DNA from: Primula veris
Lineage: Eukaryota > Streptophyta > Magnoliopsida > Ericales > Primulaceae
Direction: 5' to 3'
DNA: 64,000 nt
NCBI GenBank assembly: GCA_963682055.1
Contig: OY821751.1
Coordinates: forward strand, 1-64,000
Shown here: piece after piece, positions 9,501-20,059 of the stretch
How positions within the stretch are numbered: the first letter of the stretch is position 1
Layout of the letters: each line of letters opens with the position of its first letter
The notes under the pieces: generated by a model
The model's input: the letters and a program-made list of their open reading frames with translations, nothing else
Databases searched by the model: none
Told to the model about the DNA's origin: nothing
Program-made: the position numbers and the translations under genes

Positions 9501-12500
9501 TTAGGGTTTTGGTTTTTTGGGGGGTTTTAAGGGTTTATTAGGGTTTTGGTTTTTTGGGGGGTTTTTAATGTTTGTTAGGGATTTGGTTTTTAAAGGCTTT
9601 TAGGGTTTCATAGGTTTTGGTTTTTTTAGGGTTTCGTAGGGTTTTTGTTTTTTTGGGATTTTTAGACTTTGTTTGGGTCTTTGTTTTTTTGTCGTTTTTA
9701 GGATTTGTTAGGGTTTTGGTTTTTTGGGGTTCTTAGTTTTTCATAGGGTTTAGGTTTTTTTTGGGTTTTTTAGGATTTCTTAGGGTTTTAGGGTTTGTTA
9801 GGGTTTTTAGGGTTTCATAGGGTTTTGGTTTTTTGGGGGGTTTTTTGGGCTTTTTTTTTTGTGAATTTAGGATTCCTTATGGTTTTGCTTTTTTGAGGTT
9901 TTTAAGGTTATTTAGGGTTTTGGTTTTTTTGGGGTTTATTAGGGCTTTTGTTTTAATTGGGGTTTTTAGGGTTTCTTACGAATTTTTTTTTGGGGGTTTT
10001 AGGGTACCTTAGGGTTTCGTTTTTTAAGGGCTTTTAGGATTTGTTAGGGTTTTGGTTTTATTTTTTGTTTTTAGGGTTTCTTAGGATTTTGGTTTTTTTG
10101 GGTTTCTTAGAGTTTCGCTTTTTTGGTGTTTTTAGGGTTTGGTAGGGTTTTGTTTTTTGGGTTTTTTAGGGTTTGTTAGGGTTTTGGTTTTTTTGGGTTC
10201 TTAGGGTTTCATAGGGTTTTGATTTTTTTTTTGGGGTTTTTAGGGTTTTGATTTTTTTGGGGTCTTTAGGGTTTGTTAGGGTTTCGTTTTTTGGGATTTT
10301 TAGGGTTTATTAGGATTTTGTTTTTTTTTGTGTTCATAGGGTTTTGATTTTTTTTGGTTTAGGGTTTCGTTTTTTTTTTGGGTTTTTAAGGTTTCTTAGG
10401 ATTTCTGTTTTTTGGGGGGTTTAGGGTCTCTTAGGGTTTCGGTTTTTAGAGTTCTAAGGGTTTTGTTTTTTTAGGGTTTGTTAAGGTTTTTGGTTTTTTG
10501 GGGTTTGTTAGGGTTTTGGGTTTTTTGGGTTTGTTAGGGTTTTCATTTTATTTGGGATTTTTAGGTTGTCTTAGATTTTTGGTTTTTTTGGTGGTTTTAA
10601 AATTTCTTAGGGTTTTAGTTTTTTGGGGGTTTTTTGAGTTTTTGAGGGTTTTAGTTTTTTGTGGTTTTTAGGGTTTGTTAGGGTTTTGGTTTTTTGGGGG
10701 GGGTTTAAGGGTTTGTTAGGTTTTTGGTTTTTTGGGGGGTTTTTAGGGTTTGTTAGAGTTTTGGTTTTTTAGGCTTCTTAGGGTTTCATAGGTTTTGGTT
10801 TTTTTAGGGTTTCGTAGGGTTTTGGTTTTTTGGGGTTCTTTGTTTTTCATAGGGTTTAGGTTTTTTAGGGTTTCATATGGTTTTGGTTTTTTGGGGGTTT
10901 TTTGGGAGGTTTTTAGGGTTTTTTTTTTTGTGAATTTAAGATTCCTTAGGGTTTTGCTTTTTTGAGGTTTTTAAGGTTACTTAGGGTTTTGGTTTTTTTG
11001 GGGTTTATTAGGCTTTTTGTTTTAATTGGGGTTTTTAGGGTTTCTTACGTTTTTTTTTTGGGTTTTTAGGGTACCTTAGGGTTTCGTTTTTTTAAGGGCT
11101 TTTAGGATTTGTTAGGGTTTTGGTTTTATTTTGCGTTTTTAGGGTTTCTTAGGATTTTGGTTTTTTTGGGTTTTTTTTTTGTTTCTTAGAGTCTCGCTTT
11201 TTTTGGTGTTTTTAGGGTTTGTTAGGGTTTCGTTTTTTGGATTTTTTAGGGTTTGTTAGGGTTTTGGTTTTTTTTTGGGTTCTTAGGGCTTGATAGGGTT
11301 TTGATTTTATTGGGGTTTTTAGGGTTTTAATTTTTTTGGGGTCTTTAGGGTTTATTAGGGTTTTGTTTTTTGGGATTTTTAGGGTTTATTAGGATTTTGG
11401 TTTTTTTGTGTTCTTAGGGTTTCATAGGGTTTTGATTTTTTTGGGTTTAGGGTTTTGTTTTTTTTTTGGTTTTTAGGGTTTCTTAGGGTTTTTGTTTTTT
11501 GGGGGCTTTTAGGGTCTCTTAGGGTTTCGGTTTTTAGGGTTCTAAGGGTTTTGTTTTTTTAGGGTTTGTTAAGGTTTTTGGTTTTTTGGGGTTTGTTAGG
11601 GTTTTGGGTTTTTTGAGTTTGTTAGGGTTTTCATTTTATTTGGGATTTTTAGGTTGTCTTAGATTTTTGGTTTTTTTTGTGGTTTTAAAATTTCTTAGGG
11701 TTTTAGGTTTTTTGCTGTTTTTAGGATTTCTTAGGGTTGGGGTTTTTTTGGGTTCTTAAGGTTTCATATGGTTTTGGGGTTTTGGGGTTTTTAGGGTTTT
11801 GGGTTTTTTAGAGTTTGTTAGGGTTTCGGGTTTTTTGGGTTTTTTAGGGTTTGTTAGTGTTTCGGTTTTTTTGGTGGTTTTAGGGTTTTATAGGGTTTTG
11901 TTTTTCTGAGTTCTTAGGGTTTCAAAGGGTTTTCGTTTTTTGGGATTTTTAGGGTTTCTTAGTGTTTTTGTTTTTTAGGATTTATTAGGGTTTTTTTTGT
12001 GGGTGGGGGGGGGTAAGGTTTTTTAGGGTTTTCGTTTTTTTTGGGTTCTTAGGGTTTCATAGGGTTTTGATTTATTTGTGATTTCTAGGGTTTCTTAGGG
12101 GTTCGGTATTTTTTTGGTGTCTTTATGTTTTTAGGGTTATTATTTTTTTTGGGTTTTTAAGGTTTTTTAGGGTTTTCATTTTTTTGGGATTCTTAGGGTT
12201 TCATAAGGTTTTGATTTTTTAGGGTTTTTTAGGGTTTTGGTTTTTTTAGGGTTTCTTAGGTTTTCGGTTTTTTTGGGGGTTTTAGACTTTGTTAGGGTTT
12301 TTTTTTTTTGAGGGTTTTAGGGTTTCATAGGGTTTTGGTTTTTTGGGAGTTTTAGGCTTTCTTAGGGTTTTGGTATTTTTTTTGGATTTTTAGGGTTTTG
12401 CTTTTTTTAGGGTTTTTAGGTTTTATTCTTGGTTTTTGTTTTTTGGGGTCTGTTAGGGTTTTGAGTTTTTTGAGTTTTGTTAAGGTTTTGTGTTTTTTAC

Positions 12501-12925
12501 GTTTAGGGTTTTTTAGAATTTTGTTTTTTTTTTGTTTTTAGGGTTTCTTAGGGTTTTAGTTTTTTTGGGGTTTTTATGGTTTTTTAGGGTTTCATTTTTT
12601 TTAGGGTTTGTTAGGATTTTCGTTTTTTGGGGTTTTTAGGATTTTTGTTTTTTGGGGGTTTCTTAGGGTTTTGGTTTTTTTTTTGGTTTTTAGGGTTTTT
12701 TGGGTTTTGGTTTTTTGGTATTTTTTGGTGTTTTTAGGGTTCCTTAGGGTTTGGGGTTTTTTGGGGTATGTTAGGGTTTTGGTTTTAATTGGGCTTTTTA
12801 GGATTTCTTAGGATTTTTGTTTTTTAGGGATTTTTAGGGTTCCTTAGGGTTTTGGTTTTTTTGGGATTTTTAGAGTTTATTAGGGTTTCATTTTTTGGGT
12901 TGTTAGGGTTTCAGTTTTATTGTTT
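6520..12925 (+). repeat. 6.4-kb degenerate telomere-like minisatellite
   Basis: Almost purely T and G on the plus strand, with A mostly confined to TAGGG and little C. The basic unit is about 35 bp: TTTTTAGGGTTTCTTAGGG followed by TTTTGGTTTTTTGGGG, with many substitutions and T-length changes. It contains the plant telomere core TTTAGGG but never long perfect runs of it. Longer blocks recur: 9820-10025 resembles 10885-11085, and 10460-10610 resembles 11550-11700, an offset of roughly 1.07-1.09 kb. Dense GGG/GGGG runs give the plus strand G-quadruplex potential. Both flanks are ordinary sequence, so this is interstitial, not a chromosome end. Frames inside (for example 12608-12811) are F/L/G/V low complexity and are not genes. 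Confidence 0.95.
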
Positions 12926-13746
12926 TTGTTCTTTCCTTTTCCCTCTTAGAAACTAGTAATTATTGTCCATTTATCTAACTTGTAATACTTAATTTTTGTA
13001 TAAAGTTTCGGTACAATTCTTCTTGTGAACAAATAAAATACCACTTTTTCTGAACATTTTGGGTGTACTTGACTCACGAACTCGCAGTATTTATGTTTTT
13101 ATGATCACCAATGTGGCAACTAAGGTATGCTTTGTTGGTTCGCATCATGTTTCAAAGAAACCAGTTTGGCTATTTTGACTTAAATAAGCCTGAAACCTTT
13201 GAATATTGAACGACGTAAGACCTTTTCCCAATCGCAAACCAAACAAGCACATAACGACGATGTTCTTCACTTCTTAATTCTAAGGACTTGATTGATTTAA
13301 GTTTTAACTAAACAAGCATAACGTGTAATTGCAGTTTAGATTAACGTGTGGGGGAAATATCAATATGTTGACTTGTATCATTATATGCTTGTGACATTTA
13401 AGTAAATAGGTTCTCTTATTTGATGCCAAAAAAATAGTCTTCTTAGGACAAACGAAATAAACTGAGATTAAAAGCTAACCATTTCACAATAAAATATACT
13501 GAAATATTATACTTAACAAACAAGGGGAAACCAAGTGTTGCTGCTATCATGAAGTAAAACACACTTTTTTTTTTGCACAATACAAATGCCAGATTAAGGC
13601 GTTTTTTTTTTTATTATTCTAAAGTCGAATGTTGTACATATATTAAAGAGGGTATACACATTTACAATGAACATTTATTTACACAAATAAATTTCGAAAG
13701 GTGCAGCATCACTCACCCTTTTAAAGTCTCCAAATAAAGAACTAAA
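12926..13746. other. Unique-looking interval between array and pseudogene
   Basis: AT-rich sequence without repeats matching elsewhere in the window. It holds two short poly-T runs (about 13566 and 13605). This is where the missing C-terminal exons of the transporter pseudogene would be expected; I could not find them, and no other coding frame was recognised. Confidence 0.5.
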
Positions 13747-15365
13747 AAAATAAATCCATGGGGAATATCCTCCTCATTTGGGCTCAATGTTGGGGCCCAC
13801 ATGAACACAAACGTGTACATCAAACCTTCGAAAAGGGACTGTATTGCACCCAACAAGGCAATCTTCTCATCTGAATCGCATAATATAAAGTATTAGAATT
13901 CAAAATTAAATTATACAGAATAATTTCATACAAGAGAATTTCGAAAAACGAAAAGGAAAAATAAATTTACAAACACGATTCACCAATTGGAAAGAATCAA
14001 CAACGTGATATTACTAAAAGCAGTCATGCTTCTCAGGTACTGTAGCAAGTGCGAAATATTAGCAGGTTAATATAAACCCGTATATTAACTTATAATCACA
14101 TGTTTTGATAGTAAACCATCCAACAGAAGCTGTCAATTACTACCCAAACCTAACAGAAATGTAAAAAAAAATGACAGAACAGGACCGAAAATATATTGGT
14201 TTCCTAAGTATTAAGTACCCTATCTTATATGGTTAAATAAGAGTACTAAAAGGCATGATATGAAGCATTGGTATATTAATCCCTACTCTTTTAGGTGGTA
14301 ATACAAAATTGAAATCATTTGAGACTTTACATAGCTGTAACTAACCCTTGTTAGCATAGCATCACATGTCAATATAGACATAATGACAATATTATTATGT
14401 AATAACATACCAGAAGACAACATTGTCTAGCAACCTGAAACAATACACAATTTATTTTTACTTCACCAACCTGAAGCAATAGCTATAGCAGCACCCTTAA
14501 CTTGAGTAAGCAAGTCCTTATTTTCTGAGGGGTCTCCAAAATTCTCACTCCACGACGATAGAATAACAGCCATTCCAATAGCGAGAAAACAAGCAGCAAC
14601 GTCAAAAGGAGCCACAGGACCGAGACTCAAGCTATCAACAAGCATGTTCCCAAACAAGCCAGATATGATAGCAAATAAACCGTTACTCAAAAATATTGCT
14701 TTTGAGAATGACAACGACTGCCATTGTGACTCAAACCCTCTCTGAACAAGAAGAAAAAAAGTTTGTGACGACATTTATCAAAATGAGATGTTTAATTTCA
14801 AACTCCATATTCAAATAAGAAAATATCCTCTTTTAACAGCTTAGTATGTATCATGCTGTATTATATTAAATAATTTTACCACCAATTGAGATGAACTATA
14901 AAATCAAACAAGAAGTAAAACCACATTAATATTTTAACTCCAAAAGAACTAGTTATGTCCTAATTGTTAGCTGGTATGCTAAGCACCAATATACACAAAT
15001 TTAGACAAATGGTACACCGATGCTAAAACCGATCTTTTGCATGCTTGTAAATTTAGATAGGTTAGTATGCTAAATTTCAATAATATGGGAAGGTAAGGAT
15101 TAGGAACTCTTGCTAAAGTTACATTACCCCTCCAGAAAAGGAAATATGTACTGAGCAGGTTAACACTATCAGTAAACAAATAATTCAGCAACACTGCAAA
15201 ACAGAAAATCTCTAACCTTGAAATGCTCTGCCACAAGCCAAGACTCAAATGCAGAAAAAATAAAGATATGTGGCAATATCACCCAAAATACGTCCCAGCA
15301 TGAGAACCTTCTAATGAGGAGAATGCTTTGTGATACAGTAAGTCACGCAGGCTCTTTTTCGACCC
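13747..15365 (-). pseudogene. MFS5/molybdate-anion-transporter-like pseudogene, three internal exons
   Basis: Three exon-like blocks with splice borders match the plant MFS transporter family annotated as molybdate-anion transporter (MFSD5/MOT2 type), a polytopic membrane protein of roughly 450-460 residues. Exon a (15365-15217) carries the loop motif GRKRACVTYCIT, then KHSP and VLMLGRILG. Exon b (14741-14471) is open and best preserved, with RGFESQWQSLSFSKAIF, a GLFGNMLVDS segment and SLGPVAPFD. Exon c (13870 to about 13747) reads DEKIALLGAIQSLFEG, then MYTFVFMWAP and EEDIPHGFI. Acceptor and donor dinucleotides are intact between a and b and between b and c. Damage lies in exon a: a TAG stop at 15311-15313, a loss of about seven codons after CIT, and a one-base insertion in the run at 15254-15260 that shifts the frame before SAFESWLVAEH. 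The first and last parts of the protein are missing. It lies downstream of PEX12 exons on the same strand. Confidence 0.85.
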
Positions 15366-16301
15366 CTATATTCAAAAAGAAAGGGGTTTATCAAGGGTAT
15401 CAACCATGTCAAAAAGTTCTACACATTAAAATTCCACCTATATATTAAGGCTTGTCAAAAATGTCATCTTCATAACATATGACCTCTATAAGCTACAACC
15501 TTAAATATACTGATAATAAATAGTTATGCAAATTGTTAGATTCTAATACATTTCCCAGTAAAAGGCATCATAGAAGGAAGATGGAGGCTTATTATACACC
15601 AAAGGCTAAATTAATTTCAAATACAAATACACACAGATGACATCTAAGGACCAACTTTACTTTTCTGGAGGAAGAAACCCATAACCCAAAACTTACTAGA
15701 CTATCGTTTCAAGTGGATTGCCACAAACATTTTGAGAAAATTGAGTTTCCTTTAGACACTGATACCAGATTGATAGAACTTGAAATTCCTCAGAAAAGTA
15801 AAGCTAAAGTAAATACATACCAGCTCTTGCCTGGTACCTCGACAAACTTGGACCCCAATAGCATGTAGTCCAGGTGAAAAGAAACCGGTTGCATCCAATA
15901 AATACAACAGCTGATAAGCAAAAGTAAATCCTGAACCATCATAAAAACCAAACAAATTAAGAATCCCTACGAAAAAGTCAACAGATGGGGAAAAGGAAAA
16001 CGTAGAGGCTAAATGGATCAATCGCATAGACAAAAAAGGAGAAAAGAGGAGAAAAAAAAATAATGTGGTTTTTAAACTTTACAATGATTTCACTAATAAA
16101 GAGGAAAGTAAGAGAGAGAAACAAAAATTGAAGGATGGTAGCACAGTCGATAAAAGAAAAGGAAACAAAATTACTAAAGGAAACAAAAATGTGATATTAA
16201 ATTACAACTTTTGGTTCTGTGGTGTCACTAAATAAAAAGGTGACCTTCGAAAATCAAGACTAATAGACTATTATGTCAAATTTGAGACCCAATAGGGCCA
16301 A

Positions 16302-16441
16302 GGCAAACCCGGTGCTAAAGCTGTGCAGGGACCGGGAAGGGGATGGGCTTGCATTTCTGCATCAGGCTACTACCACGACTCGAAGCTGTGACCTCCAGGT
16401 CATATGGCAGCAACTTTACCGTTGCTCCAAGGCCGCCCTTT
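16302..16441 (-). mobile_element. Au-type SINE, minus orientation
   Basis: Read on the minus strand: head AAAGGGCGGCCTTGGAGCAA, then CGGTAAAGTTGCTGCC, GACCTGGAGGTCAC (box B region degenerate, GCTTCGAGTC), the conserved CGTGGTAGTAGCC and GCAGAAATGCAAG, and a 3' tail ending GTTTGCC. This order is the plant Au SINE, tRNA-derived with pol III boxes near the 5' end. It has more differences from the family pattern than its neighbour and no clear target duplication, so it looks older. Confidence 0.85.
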
Positions 16442-16450
16442 ATTCGTAAC

Positions 16451-16650
16451 AAGTAGGTGTTAAGCTGAGGGCGAGCCTTGACCCAACGGTAATGTTGCTG
16501 TCTTGTGACTTGGAGGTAACGGGTTCAAGTCGTGGAAGCAGCCTCCTGCAGAAACGCAAGGGAATGCTGCCTACATTAGGCCCAAAGTGGCCTGACCCCT
16601 ACCCGAACCCCGTGCATAGCGGGTTTGCCCTTTAAGTAGGTGTTAAGCTG
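16451..16650 (+). mobile_element. Au-type SINE, plus orientation, with 17-bp target duplication
   Basis: The element body is about 16468-16633: GAGCCTTGACCCAACGGTAA, then GGGTTCAAGTC as box B, CGTGGAAGCAGCCTCCTGC, GCAAGGGAATGCTGCC, and a 3' end at GCATAGCGGGTTTGCCCTTT. It is flanked by perfect 17-bp direct repeats AAGTAGGTGTTAAGCTG at 16451-16467 and 16634-16650, the target-site duplication of LINE-dependent retroposition. The perfect duplication indicates a fairly recent insertion. It lies head to head with the minus-strand copy only about 26 bp away, and both are inside the PEX12 pseudogene intron. Confidence 0.93.
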
Positions 16651-17187
16651 CGACTTTCAGATGCAATGGCTTCACTAATAAAAAAGGCTAAGTTTTCGAA
16701 CTATTATTTTTCAGTGAGGAGACTAAAATCATTAAATCTACTATATCTATATAAACTTGATTTAAATCAAAACTGCAGTTTTTTGATACAACGGTTTGAC
16801 AAATTGAAAAACAAGATTTACTTAATATCCAGACTGAAATTTGTCGATCATGGAACTCGATCATTTAATATTCTGTTGCTCCTCCATTACTCCAGTAAAA
16901 GACAAAAAAAAAAACAGATTGATAATGCACCTTCATTTCCCACATGTAATAGCGGGTAACAAGAGCCTATGAGTTTCTGGGTCCTTCTCGTAAAATGTGT
17001 CCCAAACGAACCCTCGGTGTCTGAACTGCTAATTGAAACAAGAGGATCTCTCTCTATCATCACGATACTCGACACCGTCACCAAATATTTCACTTTCTTC
17101 GTCTCCCCACAAACTAGCTCGAAGTCTTGCTTCTTTTTCCTTATTATAAACTGAATTCAGCTTTGAACGGTAGTATGGTATAACAAC

Positions 17188-17960
17188 CTGCAGAATTAAA
17201 TCCTCTAAGGCAAATCAAAAACCAAAGGCATTTTAAAAGGGGACATATAACAAAGAAAAATATGAAAAATGAGAGATCAAATGTTCTTTACAAACTCTCT
17301 TTTTGAGGAATTTTGATACAATTACTCATGCTAATAAGCAGGCAAGTCAACAACATGACACCCTGATTTTTAACTGTACATGTATTCAGGTGTACTAAGG
17401 TCTCGTACCCTCTACAAAAATATTAATTTCAAACCTCGTGCTCCACTTATTTGTGAATAAAATACCTGTTAAATAATTGGATGTAATATTGTGCATGTTC
17501 TGTTACTTGACCCAACTTGTTCTTTTATCCTTAAAACTCTCCCTACACTATAGTAATATTGTCACTTTAGTAACCTGCCATTAACTAACTGGATGGAAAA
17601 GCACTAAAGTGACAAAAGAGTATCTTAATGTATTCATAGCACAGGGCATTCAACTTTATTTAGCTAGTATAAGAGGGTACAAAACCTGAATAAACCCTGA
17701 AGATTACTACTTATACTAAACCGATCAAGACTGTGATGTTATCACATATAGTATCTTAAAATGAATGCATTTCTAAGAACAGAAACATGAAGTTGGTAAT
17801 GCTGGAGAACTTAAAAGCATAATCATAGGATGTCAAGTACGTACCAGTCTTTACATCACTTAATCACACCAAAGCTCTTTTTTTCCATTAGACATGTGTC
17901 CCTTTACATAAGCTGAATTTCTAGCAAGAGTAATATTTTTCTTTTATACACAGAATACTT
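17188..17960. other. Intron-like AT-rich DNA upstream of PEX12 exon
   Basis: Directly upstream (minus sense) of the PEX12 acceptor. I looked for the earlier PEX12 exons and did not find them. No other feature was recognised. Confidence 0.5.
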
Positions 17961-18360
17961 AATTTTGACACAGCTAACAAACCCGACCACGACTGATGAA
18001 AAGTGTGTAAAATCAAATAATCCACTATAAACAGTAGTATAACAGAAGAGGTTTTCTACATACATACATATGTATATATTTACATATATAGATAGACACA
18101 TACCATCAAAGATAGGTCAATTTCTACACGTCATCGACGCCGAGATTGATGGCGATGGAGTCCTGAGGAGGGGGTCTGGTCATAGTCTTCTCCGGCGGTC
18201 TGATCGAAACCCTAACTGTTCCTTCTCCGATCGGAGTATGAGGACTAGTTCGATCTTGATGATGAGGTGGTGCCTCCGTAGAAGTCGCCGAGACAACGAA
18301 CCCCTGCTGAAATCCTTGTCGTTCCACTAGCCAGAGGAACAATAGGGGTGATAACGTCAT
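17961..18360 (-). repeat. Exon-like repeated segment, copy A
   Basis: Homologous to 20690-21085: the same TATAAACAGTAGTATAACA, TACATACATACATATGTATA and GATAGACACATACCAT stretch, followed by a G+C-richer block. On the minus strand the richer block is open (about 78 codons from 18360), rich in P, R, T and S, and ends just before a GTATGTGTC donor-like site shared by both copies. The contrast between an AT-rich 'intron' and a GC-richer 'exon' suggests a first exon plus start of intron of some gene or element. I do not recognise the peptide. The minus-strand frame at 18376-18603 is its tandem neighbour. Confidence 0.6.
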
Positions 18361-18362
18361 CC

Positions 18363-18603
18363 CTTCAAAGATAGGTCAATTTCTCCATGTCATCGATGCC
18401 GAGGCGACGGAGTCCTGAAGACTGGTTCGATCTTGACGATGAGGTGGCACCGCCGGAGACGACGATCCCCTGCTACAATCGTCGTTTCCGGAGGAGAATT
18501 GAGGCGACAGCTCCACCGTGGAGAGACTGTGCGCCGCCGGTGGTGGTGATGTAAAGATCTTCGGCAACGGTGCATCAGAGCGGTTTTCCGGCGAGATTTC
18601 CAT
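18363..18603 (-). repeat. Exon-like repeated segment, copy B (tandem to A)
   Basis: Shares CTTCAAAGATAGGTCAATTT, CGGAGTCCTGA, GGTTCGATCTTGA and GATGAGGTGG with copy A in the same order but lacks the middle block around 18180-18240. On the minus strand it gives an open frame of 75 codons starting MEISPENRSDAPLP at 18603, preceded by a GA-rich tract (18620-18645) of the kind found in plant 5' leaders. The protein is unknown, and coding status is not established. Confidence 0.5.
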
Positions 18604-19704
18604 CTTGAGTGGTGGTTTGAGGGAGAGGGAGAGGGAGAGAGAGTTTGGTTTAGATATGACGAATTAGATTTTAATTACTTATATCTATATCTAACTACAG
18701 TATAAAACCGTAAGTATTTTTTCAGCATTGTTATTACCATCAAACTGCAAATGGTCAAATGAACACCAATACAAATTACATTGTGCCTCTGAACTAAAAA
18801 AAAGAAAAGGAAAACTATGTTAAAAAAAATGCTTCATAAACAATATGCCTCTATATAATTCTTACACAACAGGGACATGGCCACTAGTAAGACGAGCAGT
18901 GCCGATAGACTTCATTCAAGATCATTTGGCTTTTTACTTTTTTAGGCAAATAAGCAGGCGTGTGATAGGCAAGAAAAAAAATTATTATTTAATTGAGCAT
19001 AAAAGTTTGAACTTTTTCTAGACCAAACAACACAAAGATCAGGTTTTAAGCAGTCAACCACACGAAGTACAAGTTGTAGGCAAAAGAGAAAATCTTGAGC
19101 TTAAAAGTTGCACTAAAACAAACATATACTACATAACTAGGTTATTACAGTCATTGATGAAATAACTTCAAACATCTTGGTCCATGAAAATTCTACAAAA
19201 ATTATAGGAAATGGACACATAAAAAATCAGACTTGTCACTAATTTTAAATGAAGCAAAACAAGAAGCAGCAAGTCAACATTATATTAGGATCAAACAACT
19301 TTTAATTTAAAATTTTAAAAATCAAGTAATGAGTAAATTAGTTTTCAAGCCGACAAAGTGCATGTTAGAATATACTCTACATACATTTCTCGGAACAGAA
19401 TCAGCGAACACAACCTTGACTGGTTCTAGCAGAGAAATACATTGGCCTGTGCAATCTTATCTCTCAAGATAAAACAGAATATTAGTTTTATAGATTTTAG
19501 GGGCAATTCCCTATAGTTATAACAAAATTTTTTTACCACAAGGTACCTACATAAGTTCACATCCCCCCTAGGTACACTTTTTTAAAACACTCTATTTCTC
19601 TCTCTACAAACTCAAAAAAATAGTATTAAAAATAAAAAATATATATAAATATTCTATAAAATCAAAAGAAATACATAAAAAATGTAAAATTATAAAAATT
19701 GTAA
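18604..19704. other. AT-rich interval, nothing recognised
   Basis: Begins with the GAGGGAGAGGGAGAGGGAGA tract. The rest is AT-rich with no recognised gene, RNA or transposon end. Confidence 0.5.
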
Positions 19705-20040
19705 AACGGCTTTTTTGCTTAAAAGGTAGTTTTTTCACCAAAAAACAGCTTTTTCACCCCAAAAAACGGTTTTTCCCCATTAACATCCCTTTCACCAAAT
19801 AAGCAGTTTTCCAACAAAAAAACAGCATTTTCACCAAAAGCGGTTTTTTTGGAAAAAAACGGGTTTTCCGCTAAAAAACGCTTTTTTCGCAAAAGAGCGG
19901 CTTTTTTGCTAAAAAAATGACTTTCTTTGTTGGAAAGGACGTTTAAAGCCAAAAAAACAGGGTTTTCATAAAAAAAAAAACGGTCTTTTTCATCAAAAAA
20001 CGGTTTTCTTCAGCCAATAGCGGCTTTTTCAACAAAAAAA
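19705..20040. repeat. Degenerate minisatellite of poly-A/poly-T blocks around CGGTTTTTTCACCAAAAAAC
   Basis: Roughly 14-16 diverged units of about 20-22 bp alternate CGG/CAGC + T5-7 with CACC/GC + A5-7. Because A and T runs alternate, each unit is partly self-complementary. The minus-strand frame across it is K/F/L low complexity and is not a gene. Confidence 0.8.
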
Positions 20041-20059
20041 TCAATGTTTTCATATTAAA

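Larger units (their letters stand above)
15821..17187 (-). pseudogene. PEX12: PEX12 peroxin pseudogene, two exons
   Basis: PEX12 is a RING-type peroxisomal membrane peroxin of the PEX2-PEX10-PEX12 ubiquitin ligase complex used to recycle the import receptor PEX5. Exon 1 here (17187-16931, acceptor CTGCAG, donor GT) encodes YYRSKLNSVYNKEKEARLRA followed by SLWGDEE, and in a second frame QKLIGSCYPLLHVGNEG. Exon 2 (15930-15821, acceptor GGTTCAG, donor GTATGT) encodes FTFAYQLLYLLDATGFF, then LHAIGVQVCR and GTRQEL. Codon phase joins exon 1 to exon 2 (G|GA). The copy is dead: a stop at 17029-17031, preceded by a frameshift between about 17031 and 17060. The N-terminal exons, the exons after GTRQEL and the C-terminal RING finger are absent. 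Two Au SINEs occupy the intron. The next exons downstream belong to a different gene family. Confidence 0.88.

Noticed and set aside
12608..12811. 67-codon plus-strand frame in the telomere-like array
   Set aside because: Low-complexity F/L/G/V translation of a T/G repeat; it shifts frame with every change in T-run length.
6520..12925. A true chromosome end or telomere fusion
   Set aside because: Ordinary sequence continues on both sides, perfect TTTAGGG 7-mer runs are absent, and there is no head-to-head junction.
14463..14774. A 103-codon stand-alone transporter-like protein starting at the ATG near 14774
   Set aside because: The first ten codons are intron upstream of a clear acceptor at 14742-14743; only 14741-14471 is exon.
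15752..16033. A 93-codon minus-strand protein taken as one gene
   Set aside because: Only the part from 15930 to 15821 is coding-like (PEX12 exon). The rest is intron read through both splice sites.
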